The translations under genes were made by a program, and so were the position numbers. A stretch of DNA of 64,000 nt, from the NCBI GenBank assembly GCA_030750975.1, contig JASMHC010000022.1, positions 46,859-110,858 on the forward strand. Direction: 5' to 3'. This document shows, in pieces, positions 1 to 8,089 of this stretch; position 1 is the first letter of the stretch, and each line of letters begins with the position of its first letter. The DNA is from Paracoccaceae bacterium. GTDB taxonomy: Bacteria > Pseudomonadota > Alphaproteobacteria > Rhodobacterales > Rhodobacteraceae. The notes under the pieces are model-generated. The model saw nothing but the letters and a program-made list of their open reading frames with translations, was not told where the DNA came from and did no database searches.

Positions 1-2022
1 TATCAGGTCGGGCACATGCGCAGCGAGTGCCGCGAAAGGTGTGGTCAGATGGGTCGAGGAAACCATGCCACCCTTCAATGTCAGGTGCAGCGTTGCCGGT
101 CCGCGCGGTGTCTCCAGTGCGGCCATGCCATGGCCGTCGCCTTTTGCACGCGGCACCGCTGGCATCGCAATCGCGCCCGCCTCGGCTATCAGATCAAGGC
201 TTTGCGCAATCTCCGCACAGCGTTGGCGTAGCCGCGCCATGGCGTCGCCTTGATCCTGCGTGATGGGTTCGAAACCTAATTCGTCGTAGACCACGTCGCC
301 GTGTCTGGCATCGGACGGGTGCCCCGCCGCACGCGCCGCGGGACCTTCCAAAGCACCCTTCAGCGTTCCGATGCCGGACAGTTTTGACCTCAGAAACGAA
401 CCCTGACGGGCTGCGGTCAGCAGGCTATTGATGGCGCCCTCCTGTTCGGCCAGCCCGTCTGCTTGAGCAGTGCGAACGTCGCATTGCAGGTCCGCGGCCT
501 TTCGAGACAGCGAAAACAGGCCAACCTGACGGGCCAACCCGGCAAGCCAGTTGAGGTGGCTTGCGATCCTTTCACGTTCAACCGCCGCGGCGCGCGCCGT
601 CAGCACGTCTTTCGGCGCTGTCTGCCCTGTTGCAGCTTCGGCAGCGCGGCAGGCCAGTTCGCGCATCGCCACAGGTGACAGGGGCACCGCGTCTGCAAGA
701 CTTGCAGCAAAGTCTTCGAGAGCAACGCCTGATGGCAGCGCTGCCGCGTCCATCCCTTTAATCTCGGCGCCCGCGATGCTGTCTCCATCGAGGGTCAGTA
801 CCATTTGCAGACCGCCTGGCAGACCCGGGAAGAATGGGCCGAATGGAGCGTCTATCCATTCCATCACCAACCCGTCGGGGCTGACCGGTTTGCCTTCGGT
901 CAGCTCGACCATGGACATGAAATGTGGCTCGATCCCCGGGATGTCTGGTGCCGCGCCGTGGCCTGCGTGGCCATGATGCGCGCCATGCGCATCCTGCTGT
1001 TCGTGCGCGCCATGCGCGGCGTGGTCTTCTTGGCCCTCTTGCGCTGGCATGTCCTTGTGGTGCTTGTGACCGCCATGTCCACCATGCCCATGCTTCCCGG
1101 GCTCGGTCTGAGGGACGAGGTCCATGCCGCATTTCGGGCAGGAGCCGGGCGCGTCGGAGGTGACCTCCGGGTGCATCGGGCAGGTGTAGGGGCCTGTCGG
1201 CTCCGAGGCCGGTTCGGCGTGATGGCCGTGGCCGTGATGCGCGTGATGACCGTGGTGCGCGTGCTCTCCGGCCTCGGCCTGCGGGACGAGGTTCATGCCG
1301 CATTTTGGACAGGAACCGGGCGTGTCGGAGGTCACTTCCGGGTGCATCGGGCAAACATAGGAGGCGGACGTCTCGGCGCTTGTCACAGCATCCGACTGAT
1401 GATGGGCCTTTTCTGCTTGCGTGGAAACCGCGGACGATTTTTCATGGCCCTCATGGCCCTCATGGCCCTCATGGGCGTGAGGCGCAGCGCCCGAAACCCT
1501 GCGTTCCACAAGGAACATCCCGCATTTCGGGCATTTGCCGGGTTCGTCCGAAATGACTTCCGGGTGCATGGGGCAGGTGTATTCGATCCACTCCGAAAGG
1601 GCAGGCGCATCAAATTCCGCGATGTCTGGTGCAAAAGCCCCATTGCGGATCAGCTTGCGCAGATCTTCCAGTCCGGAGATCAGGCCCGCCTGCGACATCT
1701 CCGCCGTCACGTCCGCAGAGGGCAGAGGGCCAAGATCGACCTCACCAAGTGCCAGAATGCATCGGGGTCGTGGCATTTGGGCCCAGACGACGCTGGCCGC
1801 ATCGGCCAGCGCAGTGGGCAAGGGCCCCGCGATCAGCAAGACGTTCGCGTGGCGCGGCGTCACCGCGCGGATCAGCCCTGCGGCATCCAGATCGAGACCA
1901 AGGGCATTTGCGACATCCTCACCGGGAACAACGAACGCGCGCAAGTCCCGCGCCATGGCCCCGGCGACCAACCCGCGGAAACCGCGCAACAGACCCTGAC
2001 GTGCCCCAGACAAATCCATCAT
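1..2022 (-). CDS. Fused NuoB-like / triple heavy-metal-binding / NuoD-like protein (partial)
   Basis: The frame is open for 674 codons from an ATG overlapping the nuoA stop to the window edge, so the C-terminus is missing. Residues about 30-110 resemble NuoB/HycG (RHANVLLIAG, then a QMPRPRC stretch), but only one cysteine is present there, so the four ligands of the N2-type [4Fe-4S] cluster are lost. Residues 148-169, 222-243 and 279-300 are three heavy-metal-binding (HMBD) modules of the form CPMHPEV...CPKCGM, joined by His-rich linkers (HEGHEGHEGHE, HAHHGHHAHHGH). From about residue 365 the sequence resembles NuoD or the large subunit of group 4 hydrogenase: FGPFFPG, LDGDSIAG, ERERIASHLNWLAG, then a VYDELGFEP...GD segment. 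No CxxC nickel ligands are visible in the part present. Function is unknown; I infer a membrane complex I-like partner with metal-binding capacity. Domain identity is fairly sure, role is not. Confidence 0.8.
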   Translation of the reverse strand, partial: MMDLSGARQGLLRGFRGLVAGAMARDLRAFVVPGEDVANALGLDLDAAGLIRAVTPRHANVLLIAGPLPTALADAASVVWAQMPRPRCILALGEVDLGPLPSADVTAEMSQAGLISGLEDLRKLIRNGAFAPDIAEFDAPALSEWIEYTCPMHPEVISDEPGKCPKCGMFLVERRVSGAAPHAHEGHEGHEGHEKSSAVSTQAEKAHHQSDAVTSAETSASYVCPMHPEVTSDTPGSCPKCGMNLVPQAEAGEHAHHGHHAHHGHGHHAEPASEPTGPYTCPMHPEVTSDAPGSCPKCGMDLVPQTEPGKHGHGGHGGHKHHKDMPAQEGQEDHAAHGAHEQQDAHGAHHGHAGHGAAPDIPGIEPHFMSMVELTEGKPVSPDGLVMEWIDAPFGPFFPGLPGGLQMVLTLDGDSIAGAEIKGMDAAALPSGVALEDFAASLADAVPLSPVAMRELACRAAEAATGQTAPKDVLTARAAAVERERIASHLNWLAGLARQVGLFSLSRKAADLQCDVRTAQADGLAEQEGAINSLLTAARQGSFLRSKLSGIGTLKGALEGPAARAAGHPSDARHGDVVYDELGFEPITQDQGDAMARLRQRCAEIAQSLDLIAEAGAIAMPAVPRAKGDGHGMAALETPRGPATLHLTLKGGMVSSTHLTTPFAALAAHVPDLI

Positions 2023-2381
2023 TGCCGCCTCAGCGCGCCCTGGCTCCATCCATAGAGCAGGCCGAGAAACAGGATCGCGAGGAAAACGCCCATGTCGAGC
2101 AGGGCGACCAGCCCCTTTTCGCGGTAAACGACCGCCCAGGGGTACATGAACGCCATTTCCATATCGAAGGCGAGAAACAATAGCGCGTAGCCGTAATATT
2201 TGGCGTGGTATCGGACCCAGACCGGATCTCGGGCCAGCGTTCCGGCGGTTGCAGGAACGTCCTTGGCGGGTTCGGCACGGGCCCGCCCGATCGCACGGGC
2301 GAGGGCATAGATGCTCAGGACCAGTCCGACCGTACCAAGCGTCAGGCCGAGCAGAATGGCGTATTGTGTCAATTCGCTCAT
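2019..2381 (-). CDS. nuoA: NADH-quinone oxidoreductase subunit A-like membrane protein
   Basis: This 120-residue protein has the NuoA pattern: an N-terminal membrane helix (residues about 5-25), the signature block with KYYGYALLFLAFDMEMAFMY, and two more C-terminal helices. NuoA forms part of the membrane arm of complex I around the quinone channel. The start MSELTQ (2381) is preferred over an upstream in-frame ATG at 2468 because an AAAGGAG ribosome-binding site lies about 11 bases before it and the length then matches the family. The stop overlaps the ATG of the following fused NuoB/NuoD-like gene, so the two are translationally coupled. Other complex subunits, if any, must lie left of the window. 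Confidence 0.88.
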   Translation of the reverse strand: MSELTQYAILLGLTLGTVGLVLSIYALARAIGRARAEPAKDVPATAGTLARDPVWVRYHAKYYGYALLFLAFDMEMAFMYPWAVVYREKGLVALLDMGVFLAILFLGLLYGWSQGALRRQ

Positions 2382-2752
2382 GTCCGCTTTGGCTCCTTTC
2401 GTGCTTGGCCCGTTCTGCCAGATCTGGTACGTCGCACGAAAAATCTGTGCGTAGTCCTTTCCATCCACGTTAAGGCAAGGACGCTCAAAAAGAAATACGA
2501 TTACAAAAAATTACTTACCCAACCTGATGACGCCACTCGACGCGATGAGACTGTGAATATCGCTGCGCCTTTGTCATCAGCAATGATGCGGATAGATTTC
2601 ATCGGCACGATAGATTGCTGATTTCAAAATCACTGACATTGGCATTTCGCCTTGGAATGGATAGGTTCATGGTATCTGCCCATGGCGACATGTTTGATTA
2701 ATCCGCCTGCCGGGCTGGAATCGGAACTTCGGTACAAGGGCGGCGTGCCACC
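2382..2752. other. Divergent intergenic region between nuoA-like and ECF sigma genes
   Basis: This region of about 370 bases separates a minus-strand operon from the plus-strand sigma-factor gene, so it should hold two promoters. It is AT-richer than its neighbours around 2490-2515 (runs of A). I found no convincing FNR/Dnr palindrome or other operator by eye, and no credible gene. Confidence 0.4.
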
Positions 2753-3394
2753 ATGTCGGAAACCAAAAACCATATCCCGAAGGGCAGCGACGCTGATCAG
2801 CGCGGCCTCGAAGCAACCCTGTCGGTGAACAGAAATGCGTTTTTGGGTTTCCTGGTCAAACGGCTGGGAAACCGGGCCGATGCCGAGGACGTGCTGCAGG
2901 AATTCTGCATCCGCGTTCTGGCACGTAAGGATCAGCTGCGCGAGGCGGACCGCATGGATGCCTGGCTTTACGCGGTGTTGCGGTCAGCGCTGAATGATCA
3001 CTATCGCAAGTCGGGGCGGTCCAGGCGTCTGAAGGAGGCTGTCGCACTGGAGGCTCAGTCCGCTGTTTTCACCGATGACCCGGTCGAAGACATGGACGTG
3101 ATCTGCAACTGCGTCAAAGGGTTGGTCACTGAACTGCGTCCGAGTGATGCCGAACTGATCCGCCGAATTGACATCGACGACGGTGATCGCGCGATGGTTG
3201 CGGCAGACCTGGGGCTGAAAGCCGGAACGCTGAATGTCCGTCTTCACCGCGCCCGCGCCGCGTTGGGTGACGCACTGGTGGCCCACTGCGGCCCTTGTTG
3301 CCGTCATGGCTTTGACGATTGCTCCTGTCCGCCGGTCGGCTGCGAGCATCCTGTTGAAGAGACCGATTGCGGAAACGAAGAAAGCGCCTTGTAA
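2753..3394 (+). CDS. ECF-like RNA polymerase sigma factor with Cys-rich C-terminal tail
   Basis: The 213-residue protein has sigma-70 region 2 at residues about 25-90 (RLGNRADAEDVLQEFCIRVL, then DAWLYAVLRSALNDHYRK) and a region 4 helix-turn-helix at about 130-175 (MVAADLGLKAGTLNVRLHRARAAL). It should direct RNA polymerase to a small regulon. After region 4 there is an extension with the spacing CGPCC-RHGFDDCSC-PPVGC-EH and a further Cys near the end. Such a cluster could bind metal or sense redox state, which fits the metal-binding neighbours; that is inference. No anti-sigma gene follows; the next gene is a small helix-turn-helix-like protein. The ATG at 2753 follows an AAGGG ribosome-binding site. 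Confidence 0.85.
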   Translation: MSETKNHIPKGSDADQRGLEATLSVNRNAFLGFLVKRLGNRADAEDVLQEFCIRVLARKDQLREADRMDAWLYAVLRSALNDHYRKSGRSRRLKEAVALEAQSAVFTDDPVEDMDVICNCVKGLVTELRPSDAELIRRIDIDDGDRAMVAADLGLKAGTLNVRLHRARAALGDALVAHCGPCCRHGFDDCSCPPVGCEHPVEETDCGNEESAL

Positions 3395-3445
3395 TGCTGC
3401 GCTCCGAACGGCGTCTTCAAACCAAAGCCGTTTCAGGAGTATCGC

Positions 3446-3727
3446 ATGGCTGGTGTGACGCAAGAGGATCGGGCAACCGAGAAGCTGTTTTCGGGCCTCT
3501 TGTGCAGATGCAAAAGCACCGTGCAGGCCGATATAGGGAAGCTTTCGGGCGAGTTGTTCCGCAGAGTTGATACCGAAGGCCAGAGCATCGAGGTCGCGGC
3601 GGAGGCTTTGGGGCTCGGCACGCGGGATGCCCGTACGCTCTTGTTCATGTTTCGAAAGCGCATGGCCAGTGCCCTTGTCGGTTCGATATCGGCTGCGCAC
3701 CCAGCCCGCGGGCCCAGGCCAAATTAG
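3446..3727 (+). CDS. Small sigma-region-4-like protein
   Basis: The protein has 93 residues and starts at an ATG preceded by AGGAG at 7-base spacing. Residues about 48-75 (SIEVAAEALGLGTRDARTLLFMFRKRM) have the look of a helix-turn-helix, like the end of sigma region 4, and the N-terminal half contains a CRC pair. It follows the ECF-type sigma gene by about 50 bases and is probably co-transcribed, so a regulatory partner role is possible. The family is not recognised with certainty. Confidence 0.6.
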   Translation: MAGVTQEDRATEKLFSGLLCRCKSTVQADIGKLSGELFRRVDTEGQSIEVAAEALGLGTRDARTLLFMFRKRMASALVGSISAAHPARGPRPN

Positions 3728-3920
3728 GGTATTGATCCGGCGCATGATCCTGTCCTTGGCGCGCCGCGCGGGTTCCAGCGAGACTGCAAATTCCAGATCT
3801 CTGTAATGTTCGGCCACAGCCGGCGTCTTACCTTCAGATCGCCCGGACGGTTTCCCGCAGAAGGGATCTCGAACGGCTGGCCCGGGCGGCTCTCGCATCT
3901 GACAGGTGAAAGGAAGAGTC

Positions 3921-5087
3921 ATGAAACGCCCAACCGAAAGATCGCAAACCGAACACTATAGCCCCGAAATTTCTGAGGACAGCGCCCCTGCGCGGATCGA
4001 CCGTCGCAGTGTGCTCGTTGGCTCCGCTGGACTGGCTGTTGGCGGAGTTCTGGCTTCGACCGCCGCGCGCGCGGATGGCGATGGGACCACGCAGCTCGCG
4101 CAAAGCCGGGCGGCAACACCAGGTGGCGGGGCGGGAAACCGGCTCTACAGCGCCAATCCGACCCATTCGGACATGGCCGACATCAGCCAGAATCCGGCCA
4201 ACGTGCCGCCGGCGATTACCCGCCGCGAGCCCGCAACAGTGCGGCTGGAGTTCGAGACAATCGAGATCGAGGCACATCTGGACGCCAACAGCACCTATCG
4301 CTTCTGGACCTTTAACGGCAAGATCCCCGGACCGTTCGCGCGGGTGCGCGTCGGTGATACGGTCGAGGTTTACCTCAAGAACCACGAGGACAACTGGTAC
4401 GCCCACAACATCGACCTGCACGCCGTCACCGGACCTGGTGGTGGGGCCGCTTTGGCGCAGCCGGGGCCCGGCGAGGACTACAGCTTCAAGTTCAAGGCGC
4501 TGAACGCGGGTCTTTACGTCTACCACTGCGCAGTATCCCCCGTGGCGCAGCACATCTCGAACGGCATGTATGGGTTGATCCTGGTCGAGCCGGAAGAAGG
4601 CTTGCCGCCGGTCGATCGTGAATACTACGTCATGCAGGGCGAGCTTTATACCGAAGAACGCTTCGGCACCTCGGGCCTGTTGAATGAAAGTTACGACAAG
4701 CTCGTGGATGAACGCCCCGAGTTCTTCATCTTCAATGGCCATACCGGTGCCCTGACCGAACACTATCCGCTGAAGGCCAATGTCGGTGAGACCGTACGGA
4801 TCTTCTTTGGCGTCGGTGGACCCAACTACATCTCGTCCTTCCACGTCATCGGCGAGATCTTCGACAGGGTCCATCTACAGGGCTCGCTCGAGACGCCACC
4901 ACTGAGGGATGTCCAGACCGTGACCGTGCCAGCAGGCGGCTCGGCGATGGTAGAATTCAAATGCGAAGTGCCGGGGCGGTTTGTTCTGGTGGATCACGCG
5001 CTTTCGCGGGCCGAAAAGGGGCTTGCCGGATATCTTTTCGTCGAGGGCGACGAGGCGCCGGATGTCTTTTCTTCGCTTGATGGGTGA
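3921..5087 (+). CDS. nirK: Copper-containing nitrite reductase, AniA-like, Tat-exported
   Basis: The enzyme reduces nitrite to nitric oxide in the periplasm. From the ATG at 3921 (GGAAGAG upstream) the protein has 388 residues with a twin-arginine signal (RIDRRSVLVG, cleavage near ARADG). Two cupredoxin domains follow. Type 1 copper ligands are H162, C203, H211 and M216; type 2 ligands are H167, H202 and H359; the catalytic pair is D165 and H308. The CAVSPVAQHISNGM motif resembles Neisseria AniA (class II NirK) more than the Alcaligenes type. No nirV, nor, nap or nos genes are visible, so it stands alone here, next to an ECF-like sigma factor that could control it (inference). A strong hairpin follows the stop. 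Confidence 0.95.
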   Translation: MKRPTERSQTEHYSPEISEDSAPARIDRRSVLVGSAGLAVGGVLASTAARADGDGTTQLAQSRAATPGGGAGNRLYSANPTHSDMADISQNPANVPPAITRREPATVRLEFETIEIEAHLDANSTYRFWTFNGKIPGPFARVRVGDTVEVYLKNHEDNWYAHNIDLHAVTGPGGGAALAQPGPGEDYSFKFKALNAGLYVYHCAVSPVAQHISNGMYGLILVEPEEGLPPVDREYYVMQGELYTEERFGTSGLLNESYDKLVDERPEFFIFNGHTGALTEHYPLKANVGETVRIFFGVGGPNYISSFHVIGEIFDRVHLQGSLETPPLRDVQTVTVPAGGSAMVEFKCEVPGRFVLVDHALSRAEKGLAGYLFVEGDEAPDVFSSLDG

Positions 5088-5117
5088 ACGGACGGCGCGG
5101 AACCCCAACGCTAAAGG

Positions 5118-5150
5118 TGCATGCGAGGCGGACCAACTGCCTCGCATGCA
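5118..5150 (+). terminator. Hairpin downstream of nirK
   Basis: A perfect 12-base inverted repeat (TGCATGCGAGGC, 5118-5129, and GCCTCGCATGCA, 5139-5150) encloses a 9-base loop. The flanks AAGG and CCTT extend the pairing with a small bulge. It lies 30 bases after the nirK stop and is likely a transcription terminator or mRNA stabiliser, although the following T-run is short. Confidence 0.6.
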
Positions 5151-5410
5151 GCCACCTTGAAGTGCCGTTTTGAAACTGAAAACTTGGGGCTTGAGCAATT
5201 TCATGTCGAAGTCTCTTCACCAATCGTCCGACAAGGCTCTGGTCCCAGACGGCTCAGCAAAATCGCTTGATCGGCAAGAATATCGCCAATCCTCATCGGC
5301 CTCGACGTCTGATGAAAACAAGAAAACCTGTTCAGCTGTAATGAACGCTCGCAGCGAGCGTCTTCCCCTATGTACAGCGGATACTGTATTTATCGAAAAG
5401 GAAGACAGAA
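5151..5410. other. Intergenic stretch between nirK and the oxidoreductase operon
   Basis: No convincing gene is seen here. A palindrome-like TTGAGCAATTTCAT at about 5191-5204 weakly resembles an FNR/Dnr half-box but departs from the consensus. The promoter of the downstream operon is probably in this stretch. Confidence 0.3.
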
Positions 5411-5557
5411 ATGTTTGGGATTCTCATTTTTGCGGGTTTTCTCGCCTCGGCACTGCTCTCAGCCAGGGTAGTCGACTTTCTGCGTCATCGTACCAGAGTT
5501 CAAGATGGTCGCGTCGCGATCCCGGTGGAAAGCCCGAAACGCCGACATTGGCATTGA
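5411..5557 (+). CDS. Small 48-residue membrane protein
   Basis: An ATG at 5411 follows AAAGGAAG at good spacing and opens a 48-codon frame. Residues about 2-22 (FGILIFAGFLASALLSARVV) form one membrane helix, followed by a basic tail rich in Arg and His that ends RRHWH. It precedes the FAD oxidoreductase gene by 43 bases and may be co-transcribed. The family is not recognised; codon use and the ribosome-binding site support a real gene. Confidence 0.5.
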   Translation: MFGILIFAGFLASALLSARVVDFLRHRTRVQDGRVAIPVESPKRRHWH

Positions 5558-5600
5558 CGGCGTCGTCTGGAAAACTGCCCGAAGATCGTCGAACACTGCG

Positions 5601-6758
5601 ATGGCGAACTCTACGAGGATAAGTATCGTCGGGGCCGGTCCAGCTGGCCTTGCCTGCGCGATCGTGCTGGCGCGTGGCGGTCGGAAGGTCGTTGTGCGCG
5701 AGTGGAAAGATCGGGTGGGCCACAGGTTCCACGACGATTTCCAGGGTCTCGAAAATTGGACGAGTGAAAAGGATGTTCTCGAAGAACTGGCCGCAGTCGG
5801 GATAGCTGCCGATTTCGACCATCATCCATTCAACCGCGGCACGGTTTTCGATCCGTCCGCGCGCAGCTATGTCGTCAAGGGGCGACGACCGCTCTTCTAT
5901 CTGCTCCGCCGAGGTCCTGGCGAAGGCACACTCGACAGCGCCCTTCTGGCCCAAGCCCGCGCCGCAGGTGTCGAGGTCCGTTTCGGCGACCGGGTGAAGA
6001 CGTTCGCCGATGCGGGCATCCTGGCCGCAGGGCCACGCGAGGCCGCCGTCATCGCGGCGGGGCATGTTTTCGAGACGGACATGCGCGACGGGGCATGGCT
6101 GGCCCTTGGGGACGAGATCGCGCCAGGTGGCTACGCCTATCTTTTGGTACGGGACGGGCGAGGCACCGTCGCAAGTTGCATGTTCACGGGATTCCGCGAC
6201 CACGCACGTCATGTGAAGGCTTCCGAAGACTTCTTTCGTGATCATGCCGGGCTCGAAATGCGTAACGCTCGCGCCTTTGGCGGGTATGGCTCTTACCGTT
6301 TGCCGCGCAGCGCACACCAGGGCGGACATCTTGTGATCGGCGAACATGCGGGTTTTCAGGATGCGCTTGCCGGGTTCGGTATACGCCATGCGATCCGCTC
6401 TGGCGTTCTGGCGGCTGAATGTATTCTGACGGGCGCTGACTACACCGCCCGCTGGCAATCGGAACTGGGACCGTCGTTGAAAGCCGGCATTGTCAACCGT
6501 TGGATGTTTGGATTGGGCGGAGAAGTTGGCATGCGTATCGCATGCCGCAAACTCGCAAAGGATGACGCAGGGGACGTGCTCCGCCGCGCATACGATCTGA
6601 CCGCCTTCAGGCGGCTGGCGCTGCCACTTGCCCGTCGCCGATACCGCACCGCGTTGGAAGACCCAAGTTGCAGTCACGTCGATTGCGATTGTGTCTGGTG
6701 TCGTCACGGCGACCACGGCTCAGCGGGGACAAATGACAAAGTGGGGGAAACTGTATGA
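5601..6758 (+). CDS. FAD-dependent oxidoreductase, geranylgeranyl-reductase-like
   Basis: The 385-residue protein starts MANSTRISIVGAGPAG, a classic dinucleotide-binding motif, and carries the second FAD-contact region around IGEHAGFQDALAGFGIRHAI, as in the geranylgeranyl reductase/flavin monooxygenase superfamily. The substrate is unknown. The C-terminus is Cys/His-rich (CSHVDCDCVWCRHGDH), which is unusual for the family and could bind a metal. Its stop overlaps the start of the cyclopropane-fatty-acid synthase gene (ATGA), so a role in modifying membrane lipids or isoprenoids is a reasonable inference. Confidence 0.8.
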   Translation: MANSTRISIVGAGPAGLACAIVLARGGRKVVVREWKDRVGHRFHDDFQGLENWTSEKDVLEELAAVGIAADFDHHPFNRGTVFDPSARSYVVKGRRPLFYLLRRGPGEGTLDSALLAQARAAGVEVRFGDRVKTFADAGILAAGPREAAVIAAGHVFETDMRDGAWLALGDEIAPGGYAYLLVRDGRGTVASCMFTGFRDHARHVKASEDFFRDHAGLEMRNARAFGGYGSYRLPRSAHQGGHLVIGEHAGFQDALAGFGIRHAIRSGVLAAECILTGADYTARWQSELGPSLKAGIVNRWMFGLGGEVGMRIACRKLAKDDAGDVLRRAYDLTAFRRLALPLARRRYRTALEDPSCSHVDCDCVWCRHGDHGSAGTNDKVGETV

Positions 6759-8089
6759 AATACGAACCCAACATTCGCGCCTCAAAGCCGGGTCGCCGTG
6801 CGCCGCTTGCGTTCCGGCTTCTGGATAGCGCACTGCGAAAATTGGTCCGGACCGGCATGCTTGAAGTCTGTTTTCCCGATGGCGAGACCAGACGCTACGG
6901 CATGGGAACACCAACGATTGCGATTGCGATCCACGATTGGTCGACACTGCGCCGGATCGCGTTGAATCCGGACCTCGCAATGGGCGAGGCGTGGATGGAG
7001 GATGGACTGTCGGTCGAAAAAGGCGACTTGTACGGCCTGATCGCCCTTTGTCTGGAGAATTTCCAGAACACCCGCGTTCCATGGCTTTGGCGTTTGCGCG
7101 ACCGGCTGCGGATGACACTCAGACGGGTCACGATGCACAATCCCGTTTCGCGTTCGCGCCGGAATGTCGCCCACCACTACGATCTGGGTGACGATCTTTA
7201 TGATCTCTTTCTCGACTCTGAACGGCAGTATTCCTGCGCCTATTTCGAGACCCCGGAAGATAGTCTCGAGGACGCGCAAGTTCACAAGATGCGCCACATC
7301 GCGGCCAAACTGCGCGTGCTGCCGGGACAGAAAGTGCTCGACATCGGTTCAGGCTGGGGTGGTTTGGGGACGTATCTTGCTCAAACGTCCGACGCGCCGG
7401 TGACCGGGGTCACGCTGTCGGTGGACCAGCAGAAATATGCAACCGAAAAGGCGCGGCGCGACGGGTTGGATGACCGGGTCCGCTTTGATCTGCTCGACTA
7501 TCGCCGTCAGACAGGCCGCTTCGACCGGATCGTGTCGGTCGGCATGTTCGAGCATGTCGGTGTCGGGCATTACGGCGCGTATTTCGCCAAGCTTGCGGAT
7601 CTGCTCGATAAGGACGGCGTGGCGCTGGTGCATACGATCGGCAGTGCTCGCCCGCCGCGTGCGCCTGACCCGTGGATATCAAAGTATATTTTTCCGGGCG
7701 GCTATGTTCCGTCGCTGTCTGAAATCGTCCCGGAGGTTGAACGGGCGGGGCTCGTCATCGCGGATATCGAAGTGCTCCGCCTTCACTATGCCGAAACGCT
7801 GAAAGCCTGGCGGGACCGCTTCATGGCGCGGCGGGAAGAGGCGGCGGCGCTTTACGACGAACGCTTCTGCCGGATGTGGGAATTCTATCTGGCGTCCTGT
7901 GAAGCAGGGTTCCGCTACAACCATCTGGTTGTATTCCAGATCCAGCTTGCACACCGGTTGGATGCCGTTCCGGTGACGCGGGACTACATTGAAGCGTCGA
8001 AACAGCATCTCCCTGAATTGAGCGGCGATGTGGATGCAGATATTGTGAAGCGAGAAGCACGCAGAACACGCAAGGTCGCCGCCGAATGA
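6755..8089 (+). CDS. cfa: Cyclopropane-fatty-acyl-phospholipid synthase family protein
   Basis: This 444-residue S-adenosylmethionine-dependent enzyme is expected to add a methylene group across double bonds of phospholipid acyl chains. The SAM-binding motif VLDIGSGWGGLGTYLAQ lies near residue 195, preceded by the family block HHYDLGDDLYDLFLD and the Q/YSCAYF segment, and followed by SVGMFEHVG and the FPGGYVPS segment. It overlaps the genes on both sides by four bases. Cyclopropanation is a known response to acid and stationary-phase stress, in keeping with the rest of this island. Related methyltransferases of the family (for example unsaturated fatty acid methyltransferases) cannot be excluded. 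Confidence 0.9.
   Translation: MKYEPNIRASKPGRRAPLAFRLLDSALRKLVRTGMLEVCFPDGETRRYGMGTPTIAIAIHDWSTLRRIALNPDLAMGEAWMEDGLSVEKGDLYGLIALCLENFQNTRVPWLWRLRDRLRMTLRRVTMHNPVSRSRRNVAHHYDLGDDLYDLFLDSERQYSCAYFETPEDSLEDAQVHKMRHIAAKLRVLPGQKVLDIGSGWGGLGTYLAQTSDAPVTGVTLSVDQQKYATEKARRDGLDDRVRFDLLDYRRQTGRFDRIVSVGMFEHVGVGHYGAYFAKLADLLDKDGVALVHTIGSARPPRAPDPWISKYIFPGGYVPSLSEIVPEVERAGLVIADIEVLRLHYAETLKAWRDRFMARREEAAALYDERFCRMWEFYLASCEAGFRYNHLVVFQIQLAHRLDAVPVTRDYIEASKQHLPELSGDVDADIVKREARRTRKVAAE

Noticed and set aside
805..2055. 416-codon open frame on the plus strand
   Set aside because: It is antisense to the fused NuoB/HMBD/NuoD gene, whose minus-strand frame has clear domain motifs; the plus-strand product has none.
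3834..4874. 346-codon open frame antisense to nirK
   Set aside because: NirK on the other strand has every catalytic residue; the antisense frame is a product of high GC content.
5170..5622. 150-codon plus-strand frame between nirK and the FAD enzyme
   Set aside because: It overlaps the better supported 48-residue gene and the FAD enzyme start in another frame, has no motif, and its start lacks a ribosome-binding site.
5424..6716. 430-codon minus-strand frame
   Set aside because: Antisense to the FAD oxidoreductase, which carries a Rossmann motif and matches a family; the minus frame has no recognisable domain.
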